Assembly (NCBI RefSeq): GCF_964019925.1
Contig: NZ_OZ026470.1
Span: forward strand, 310,001 to 374,000
Length of the DNA stretch: 64,000 bases
Direction: 5' to 3'
DNA from: Spiroplasma endosymbiont of Cantharis nigra
Lineage (GTDB): Bacteria; Bacillota_I; Bacilli_A; Mycoplasmatales; Mycoplasmataceae
How positions within the stretch are numbered: position 1 is the stretch's first letter; each line of letters begins with the position of its first letter. Both the position numbers and the translations under genes were made by a program. Below, piece after piece: positions 55,603 through 64,000 of the stretch. The notes beneath the pieces were generated by a model that did no database searches, had not been told where the DNA came from, and saw nothing but the letters and a program-made list of their open reading frames with translations.

Positions 55603-58092
55603 ATGGAAAAAATAAAATTTTATGCACCATGTGATGGAAAAATTTTCAAAATTGAAGATTTAAAAGATGGTGTTTTTAGTGAAAAAATGCTTGGAGATGG
55701 TATTTATATAGAACCAGAATCTAATATTTTTTATTCACCATTTGAAGAAGCAAATATCAATATGATTTTTGATACAAAACATGCGATGTTTATACAATGT
55801 AAAAATGGTCCAAATGTTTTAATTCATATAGGATTAGATACAGTGAATTTAAAAGGAAAGCCTTTTAAAATTTTTACAGATATTAATAAACAAGTTTCTT
55901 TAAAAGATAAACTTGTTGAAGTTAATTTTGATATGATAAAGAAAAATAAACTTTCTCTTGCTACTCCGATAGTTATTGAAGAGAATTTAGAAGAGAATTG
56001 AAAATTTGTTTTAAATGATGATGTAAAAAGTGTTAAAAAAGGTGATGAGATTGGTTATTTTTATTTAGATAATCAAAAAGATATCTTAAAAAATATAGAT
56101 GCACTTATATCTATAAATAAATATGATAAAGTAGCAGAAGATATTTATGAATTTGTAGGAACTTCTGCAAATTATTCTAAATTTTATAACTGTATGACAC
56201 GTTTTAGATTAATTATTAAAAATAAATCAAAAGTTGATTTAGAAAGTATAGAGAAACTAAGTTTAGTAAAAGGGACTCATTGAAATGGTGAAGAGCTTCA
56301 AATAATTATTGGTGGAGAGGTTCAAAAAGTATTTACAGCCTTTACTATACTAAATGATAATCTTTTGAAAGAGACAAATGCAGTTAAAGTAAAAAGACCT
56401 TTTAAAGAAAGAATTATGGCTGCTTTAGCAGGGGTTATGGTTCCTAATTTACCAATTTTTATTGGTGTGGGAATGTTAATGGCTGTTCAAAGTATTTTAA
56501 TTCAAGCTGGAGTTTTAGTTAAACCTGGGCCAGCGGGTTCCTTAGAAGAAATTGATCACTTTAGTCAGTATTTTTACATTATTACGGATGTTGCTTTTAA
56601 ATTTCTAGGATTATTTGTTGGTTACAATACAATTAGATATTTAGGTGGAAATTCTCAAATGGGGTTACTAATTTGTTTAGTAATTGCAAATCCATTTTTA
56701 TTTCAAAATGCAACTCCTATTTGAACTTGATTCAAAATAGGAGATGTATCAATAGGGATTAAAGCATACGCAAATACAATATTGCCTTGTGTAGCTGCAA
56801 TGATTGGATATTATTGATTAGATAAATGAATTAAAACTTGAATGCCATCAATGGTAGATATAATTTTTAGACATACACTTGCTTTTATTGTAATAGTAAG
56901 TGCAACATTCTTTTTTGTAGGACCAACATTAGGTCTTGTTGAATATGGAATTGGTTATCTTGTAAATCAAATTGGATTACTTCCCTTAGGAATTGGGGTT
57001 GCTATCTTTTCATTTGTTTGACAACCAGCAGTTGTCCTTGGGATTCACATTGCTATTGCAATGCCAATTTCTGTACAAGTTCAACAACAAATTCCACAAT
57101 TATTAAGTCCAGGTTTAATGTATGGTGTTTATGGACAAGTAGGAGCTTTAATTGGCTTAATTATTAGAACCAAAGATGCTAAATTAAGAGCTATAGGAAT
57201 TGCAAATATTCCAGCAGGATTAATAGGGGTTTCAGAACCTATATTATATGGAATAAACTTACCAAAACAAAAACCATTTATGGCTGGAAATATTGGAGCT
57301 GCTATTGGTGGAATGATCTCTGGTATTATTGGAGTTAAAATGCATGTTCCAGGAGGTTATGGAATATTTTCAATAACAGGTTATATTCCTGGTGGCTCTG
57401 TTAATGTAGCAATGTTTTCAATGTGTTTATTAATAACTCTTGCTTCAAGTGCTTTAGTAACATTATTGATTTATAAAGAAAGACCTGATGAATTAAAAGA
57501 AATTCAAAAGATAAATAAATTATTAGTTTATGCTTATTGTCAAAGAAATAATTTAACTAAAAAAGAAGCTTATGCTCAATTAGATGTCTTTTTATTAAGA
57601 ACAAATAATTTCTTTTCAAAAGAAGAATTAAAAAATATCAAAGAACTAGAAAAAGAAATAATTATTTTAAATAAAAAAGAAGCTGTTTATGAAAAATATA
57701 GTGAGAAGTACGAACTACAAAAAAATAAATATCTTTTAAAATTAAAAAAATTACGTAAAACAGAAGATATTGAAAAAATAAAAAATCTATATAATACATT
57801 TGAAAATTTTGAAAAAAACAATAAGCAAGAGCAAATGCTAGAAGAAATTAACTTGTTTAAAGAAAATGTTAAAGAAAAATCAAAATGATTTAATAGTAAG
57901 CAAGATGAGTTTATGGATTTAGTGTCTCAAAATACTGAAAAATTTGCAAATGATGTAGAATTTTCAAATTTAGTTAAACTTAATAATCAATATTTTAATG
58001 CAATACATTCTTTAGATATAAATTATGGTTTGACTCAAATTAACAATGATTATTTAAGAAAAAAAGATATCAAAATAAAGGCGGTTAGTTAA
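55603..58092 (+). CDS. PTS sugar permease, fused IIA-IIB-IIC, beta-glucoside type, module 2
   Basis: 829 residues, a paralogue of the PTS protein at 14215 with the same IIA-IIB-IIC order. Phospho-His75 lies in LIHIGLDT, phospho-Cys197 in YNCMTRF, and the IIC signature is GVSEPILYGINLP. A C-terminal extension of about 180 residues, rich in Lys and Glu, again looks like a coiled coil. The start ATG 55603 was chosen for its TTGGAGG site 7 bases upstream; an in-frame TTG lies at 55591 inside that site. The GH1 gene follows after 2 bases. Specificity probably differs from module 1 (membrane part only moderately similar). Confidence 0.92.
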
Positions 58093-58094
58093 AT

Positions 58095-59501
<1,407 letters not shown>

Positions 59502-59608
59502 TAAAATAGCTATTTTTGCACACTAAAGTATTTATTTTTAAATTTCTTTTAATTTATCTACCTTTATTCATAAAAATAGTTTATAGTTATTGTAAAGGAG
59601 AACGAAAC

Positions 59609-59845
59609 ATGGGTACAATTGTAAATATTACTATTACTAAAATTGTCGATTTCGGAGCATTTTGTGATGCTGAAATTGATGGTAAAATCTACAAGGGTCT
59701 TATTCATATTTCAGAAATTGCTGACGCTTACGTAACAAACGTAGCTGACTATGTAACAGTAGGTCAACAAATGGATGGATATGTTATTTCAGTTGATGAA
59801 AGCAAAGACCAAGCTAAGTTATCATTAAAAAGAGTATCAAAATAA
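59609..59845 (+). CDS. S1-domain RNA-binding protein
   Basis: A 78-residue protein that is a single S1 domain: VNITITKIVDFGAFCDAEID, GLIHISEIAD and AKLSLKRV are the classic strands. Related Firmicute proteins (YugI / GSP13 / CvfD type) are longer, so this is a minimal version. It probably binds RNA or the ribosome. ATG after AAAGGAG. Its G+C content is higher than that of its neighbours, as is usual for conserved housekeeping genes. Confidence 0.9.
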   Translation: MGTIVNITITKIVDFGAFCDAEIDGKIYKGLIHISEIADAYVTNVADYVTVGQQMDGYVISVDESKDQAKLSLKRVSK

Positions 59846-59962
59846 TATAATTTAGCTTTTATTTAAATAGGGTTTTGGTTTTAGTAATAATATTACAATT
59901 GTCTTGCTTTATGTTAAATTTCTAAATAATTTATTAATGATGTCATTTTAATTAATATGGCT

Positions 59963-59993
59963 AAAAAAACTTCTGTAAAGAAGTTTTTTTCTT
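59963..59993 (+). terminator. Terminator downstream of the S1 gene
   Basis: AAAAAAACTTCT and AGAAGTTTTTTT with a 4-base loop. It can serve the convergent hydrolase gene as well. Confidence 0.85.
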
Positions 59994-60035
59994 TTTATAA
60001 TAAATAGGGTATAAAAAAAGGTTTTATAAAACCTT

Positions 60036-61031
60036 TTAATTATTGATAAAACCAATAGTTGTATCAATATAATCTTGTAAATTTTTATGCATTGAACTTG
60101 AATGTTTTGCATTTTCATATAACTTAATTTGACTCAATTTAACTTTTTCAACTAAGTTTTTTAAAGAATATAGAACAACTGAATTATGATATAAAATAAA
60201 ATCATCTTTTTTACCATGAATAAATAAAATTTTTAGATCATTTATATTATTATATTCTTTTAGTAAATTAACATCTTTAATGTTCATTTTAGCATATTTT
60301 CTAAAATTACGATTTATTCCTAATGACATTAATCATCAAGGGATTATCATATATTTTTGCAAAAAGAATCTAATTTGTGGAACAGCTTGAGTAAATGGAC
60401 AGTCGGCAATTAGTCAATCTATTTTATTTTTTTCATAGTATTTATTTGCAAAAAATACTGCACTAGTAGCACCCATACTTGTGCCAAAAACTCCAATTTC
60501 CTCAACTTCAAATGAGTTTTTAACTCAAGTAATTACCTCATTTAGTACTTTTGCATTTGTAAGTCCAAAATCAGAGTATTTGCCATAAGTTGAACCATGA
60601 GCGAAGGCATCAAAACAAATAATATTATAACCTTTTTCATAAAGATGAAAAACTCCTCTTAAACCCATATACTTATTTCTTTTAAAACCATGTAGTCCAA
60701 TAACTCATTTTTTTGAATCTTTATTTTTAACAATTAGAGCACTAATTTGTTCACTAGTGGGACCAATATTGAATTCTCTAATTTGTTCTTTTTTAATGTT
60801 AAAATTATTAATTTTTTTAACGTCCAAATCATAAAGTAAGTGCTCGTAGGTATTAAATTCAACACCCTTATATTTTCCTTCTCTTGTATACTTAAACAAG
60901 TATGGTACGAAGATAATAGAACATAAAATTGATAAAATTAATACAATAGGAAAAAGAAGGATCATTAATGTAATATTTAATCAATTATAGTGATATTTTT
61001 TTATTTTTTTTAAACTTTTTTTATAATTCAT
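60036..61031 (-). CDS. Membrane-anchored alpha/beta hydrolase
   Basis: 331 residues with one membrane segment near residues 20-45 (LMILLFPIVLILSILCSII) and then a hydrolase domain. The oxyanion motif is GLHGF, the nucleophile elbow GTSMGA (Ser), and the acid and base are probably Asp in HGKKDDF and His in NAKHSSS. It resembles the mollicute family of serine esterases/lipases or acylaminopeptidase-like hydrolases; substrate unknown. The ATG at 61031 follows AAAGGAATG. It is convergent with the S1 gene. Confidence 0.88.
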
Positions 61032-61425
61032 TTATATCATTCCTTTAATATTATTTTAAAGAAATTTCTGTAAAAAACTATTAATTTATTATAAAAAAAT
61101 TGTACTTATCTATTTTTTTTTATATTTTCCAAAATCTTTTTAAATTTGTTCCTACTTATTTCTTTTTTTATTATGAAGATATAAAATTAAATTGCCTTAC
61201 TTAGAATAGGTAGGGTTAAATAACTATTATTTAAATATCTTGAATTTTATATTTACTTAGATTTGAATTAATATATATTTTTAAAATAAAAAAGAGATAA
61301 CAAATTAAAATTGATATTTTTAAAAAATACAATATAAATTGCAGTCTTATTAAAAAAGGACAAAGAAAATTATATTTTTAACAAGTATTTTATATATCAC
61401 CTAACTATATATAAAATAAATTTAA
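61032..61425. other. Non-coding, A/T-rich intergenic region
   Basis: Almost pure A/T between divergent genes, and presumably the promoters of both. I see no gene or clear box in it. Confidence 0.5.
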
Positions 61426-61470
61426 TTATAAATAAAATAACTAGTCAAAAGCTAGTTATTTTATTTATAA
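61426..61470. promoter_or_regulatory. Long perfect hairpin before 61489
   Basis: TTATAAATAAAATAACTAG and its exact complement form a 19-bp stem with a 7-base loop, ending 19 bp before the ATG and just before the weak ribosome binding site TTGAGGAC. There is no gene in the same direction upstream for it to terminate, so it may be a leader structure for the gene below. Confidence 0.5.
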
Positions 61471-61488
61471 TTTTATTGAGGACAATTT

Positions 61489-61980
61489 ATGGAAAAGAAA
61501 GATTTTTTGAAGCAGTTAAATATAGAAATAAATAAGAGTAATTGTAGTGAAATAGAGTTTTATGAGCCAAAGGACTCTGGTGAATTAAAAGAGATATATA
61601 AAGTCTCATTTAGAAACAATGATTATAAAGTTATTAATTTATATATAGTTTTTGATAATAGAAACTGATTAATAAGAGCAAGCAATCAAAACTCACTAAG
61701 TCATTATCTTGATTTAAGCAATAAATCAGAAGAAGAAAGTCAAAAATTATTTGATTTATATTTAAGAAATCCTAGTATTTTAGGTTTAAATGAAATTATC
61801 CCAAGCATTCAATTGGGTCCAATCTTATTATTAGAAAGTGTTATTGATGACGAAACACATATTTGTGTAAGAATTATTAAAAATAAAAATGTTGCAGTTC
61901 AAAGTGTAACTAATTTTGATTGTTTATTTATAGATTCAGCTTCAGAATTTTTCTCAAAATTCTTACCAGTATGAATTTAA
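61489..61980 (+). CDS. Unknown protein, 163 residues
   Basis: A complete reading frame (ATG after GAGGAC, TAA at 61980) with acidic, soluble sequence; TGA-coded Trp occurs in DNRNWLIR and PVWI. It has no signal peptide or known motif. The phosphatase gene starts 15 bp later with its own ribosome binding site, so the two form an operon and may share a pathway. Confidence 0.75.
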
Positions 61981-61995
61981 GAAGGGGTAAAAACA

Positions 61996-62442
61996 ATGAG
62001 TAAAAAAATAGTTGAAAATTTATATCTTGGAGATATGAACAGTATTCCAAATGATTCACAATTAATTTTAAGTTGTGCTCAAGAAATTTTTCTTGATCAA
62101 AATCCAAAAGAAGGAGAAAATAAATTAATCGACCAAAAAAGTAATAGAATCTTTTATAATTTTGAAGATTATCCTTATTTTGAAGATATTGATGAGTCAC
62201 TAATTTTAGATGCAATAAAACAAATTGAAGATAATATAGAAAATAAGAAAATTTATATTCACTGTGTTTGAGGAGTTAATAGAAGTGCAAGTATTGTTTT
62301 TATGTACTTAGTAAGAAATAATATAATAGAAGCTAATTCTTATTTTGAAGCTCAAAAGAAATATTGAAAAATTTATCCTAATCATTCGCCAAATCCTGGT
62401 TGAAAAAAATTTTTGGAACTTAATTTTCCATATAAATTTTAA
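61996..62442 (+). CDS. Dual-specificity / tyrosine phosphatase-like protein
   Basis: 148 residues with the cysteine phosphatase signature HCVWGVNRSAS (HC-x5-R-S) and an opening VENLYLGDMNSIPND typical of small dual-specificity phosphatases. The general-acid Asp is probably in NFEDYPYFED. The Trp in the signature is TGA-coded. It could dephosphorylate proteins, or phospho-sugars or lipids. It sits in an operon with the unknown gene at 61489. Confidence 0.88.
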
Positions 62443-62464
62443 ATTTTGTAAATATTTGAAAATG

Positions 62465-62496
62465 AATCTTTTTACCATAGTAAAAAGATTTTTTAA
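62465..62496 (+). terminator. Terminator after the phosphatase gene
   Basis: AATCTTTTTAC and GTAAAAAGATT with a 4-base loop followed by a T-run. Confidence 0.85.
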
Positions 62497-62625
62497 TTTA
62501 TAAAAATAATTAATAACTAAAATTAAATTATTTGTTAAGCATAAAATAATAGTTGAGGACAAAGAAACAATTAAAATTTTACTAATTTATAGTAAAAGTA
62601 AAAAAATTTTAGAAAGGTAAAATTT

Positions 62626-63804
62626 ATGTATTTGTCAACAAATATTGGAGAAACCGTAGTCAAGGTACTTGGCGATTGAGGGTTTTGAGGAGCTATTTTA
62701 TCAACTTTAGCAGTAATTTTTTTGGGTTATATATTAACTAAAAAAAATATCCTTAATAAGGAATGAGATAAAGTATTTGTAAAAGTTGTTATGCTAATCG
62801 GATTACCTGCGCTTGCTTTGGATGGATTCTTAATAGATATCAAAGTACAAGATCTTATTAATCAACTTGGAGTTTTAATTATTGGTTTTTTATTTTATTC
62901 CATTATGCTATTTACTTCAAGATACTTTTTTTTAAAAACCAATAAAGATATTCAAGATACTTTAGCAATGTGTGTTGCTTTAGCTTCAACAACTTTTTTT
63001 GGTTTACCAATAGTGGGAGCAATTTTTGATAAAGCAGGAACTTTATCAGGAAACTTGTTCAATGTACCATATAGAATATTCTTATATAGTTTAGCACTAA
63101 TGATTATGAGTCGAAAAAACCTTGCAGTTACGCTTACAAGAGAAGAAAAAAAAGAACATAAACTAGAACTTGCTAAACTGCCTGCTGAGGAAAAGAGAAA
63201 AAATAAAAAGGAAAGAAACATTCAAATAAAAAAAAGCTTAAAAGCAATTTTTATAAATCCTATTTTAATTGCCACTTTTGTAGGTTTATTTATTTGAGTT
63301 ACACAATTAATTCCTGGAATTGATTTAATAAAAAAGGGTGAAGTAAATTATTCTATTTTCAGAATAGATATTTTATTTCCACCAATTAGTAAAACATTAA
63401 AACTAGTTGCTGGAATTTGTACACCTTTAGCATATTTGGCTATTGGAATGAGTTTAGCTTCAAGTGATATAAAAGCTGCAGCTAAGTCAAAACTAGTATG
63501 GTATTCAACATTTATAAAAGTAATAGTATCGCCATTAATTATTTTATTAATGGCGGTTGGTTATGCAGCAATTGGAAAAGTAATTACAGGTAATAGTGTT
63601 CTTACAGAAGCAAATCTAGGAGCACTTGTTGTAATGACTGCAGCACCACCAGCTTCTGTCGTTATATCATATGCAATTTCATATGATAAAGAAAAAATTC
63701 TTGCTAGTAATTTATCAGTTTTAGCAACAATAATGTCTGTTATAATGATGCCATTTTGAATTATTATAGTTAAAGTTATTGCAGCAACTAATTTGTTTAG
63801 TTAG
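62626..63804 (+). CDS. AEC-family transporter (auxin efflux / malate permease type)
   Basis: A 392-residue integral membrane protein with about ten hydrophobic segments. It starts with the family phrase ILSTLAVIFLGYILTKKNIL and contains VMLIGLPALALDGF and CVALASTTFFGLPIVGAIF. A charged cytoplasmic loop of about 50 residues lies in the middle (REEKKEHKLELAKLPAEEKR). In bacteria this family moves organic acids such as malate or lactate. The D-2-hydroxyacid dehydrogenase gene starts 10 bp downstream, which points to lactate or a related acid. ATG after GAAAGG. Confidence 0.88.
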
Positions 63805-63814
63805 GAGAAAAAAT

Positions 63815-64000
63815 ATGTCTAAAAAAGTTGTATGTTATGGTGTTAGAGAGTCTGAAAGAGCAATATTTAAAGAAGTTGCTAATAAGTTCACTTATGAGCT
63901 AATTTTAGAAGAAAATTTATTAACACACGAGAATATTAAAACAGCAAAAGGAGCATATGCAGTTATTTTAAGAGCAAATTGTATTGCTGATAAAATAAAT
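63815..64000 (+). CDS. D-2-hydroxyacid (D-lactate) dehydrogenase, N-terminus, runs off the window
   Basis: The first 62 residues only. KKVVCYGVRESERAIFKEV and LLTHENIKTAKGAYAVILR match the substrate-domain start of D-lactate dehydrogenase-type enzymes; the NAD-binding domain lies beyond the window. ATG after TAGGAGAA, 10 bp behind the AEC transporter, probably one operon. Confidence 0.8.
   Translation, partial: MSKKVVCYGVRESERAIFKEVANKFTYELILEENLLTHENIKTAKGAYAVILRANCIADKIN

Overview
The window comes from a mollicute, most likely of the Spiroplasma/Mesoplasma/Entomoplasma group. The DNA is extremely A+T-rich. UGA is read as tryptophan throughout: nearly every long gene contains in-frame TGA at positions where homologues have Trp. 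The lipoprotein signal peptides (MKKLLSLLG...VVAC) are of the type typical of that group. All coordinates below assume genetic code 4. No rRNA, tRNA, CRISPR array or replication origin was recognised.

Layout. (1) 1-2450 is a graveyard of nested insertion sequences. (2) 2660-11503 holds two paralogous lipoprotein genes (LP1, LP2) followed by an ABC permease and an ABC ATPase. (3) 11831-18236 is a sugar module: a secreted GH68 levansucrase-type enzyme, an RpiR-type regulator, a fused PTS IIA-IIB-IIC permease and a GH1 6-phospho-beta-glucosidase. (4) 18472-21551 is a translationally coupled AAA ATPase and intracellular subtilisin pair resembling the IetAS defence system, followed by a small unknown gene, an aldo/keto reductase and an unknown protein. 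(5) 23797-53276 carries repeated, partly decayed lipoprotein / permease / ATPase cassettes, interleaved with insertion sequences of four types. (6) 53547-59501 is a second sugar module built like the first: secreted protein, RpiR regulator, PTS IIABC, GH1. (7) 59609-64000 is ordinary chromosome: an S1-domain protein, an alpha/beta hydrolase, an unknown protein with a dual-specificity phosphatase, an AEC-family transporter and the start of a D-2-hydroxyacid dehydrogenase.

How it fits together. The lipoprotein, permease and ATPase genes recur in the same order and direction: three complete cassettes, one with two lipoproteins, and two broken ones. The permease has five N-terminal membrane segments, a domain of about 350 residues predicted outside the cell, and a C-terminal membrane segment. 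The ATPase has an intact Walker A but an unusual signature (FSWGMK) and Walker B context (DEPGANLDS). Together they suggest a surface machine of unknown substrate that has been amplified and diversified. The two sugar modules would take up and cleave beta-glucosides. In the first, the levansucrase-type enzyme would act on sucrose or fructan outside the cell. Both secreted-protein genes share an unusual G-rich leader just before the start codon.

Insertion sequences are grouped here as A to E. A is IS3-type and found only as C-terminal remnants. B is IS3-type with two near-identical copies and two decayed ones. C is IS3-type with one decayed copy. D is an IS1202-like element of the ISNCY set with one intact copy and three remnants. 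E is IS3-type with two decayed copies. They have eroded the cassettes, removing the lipoprotein gene of one and splitting another transposase gene twice.
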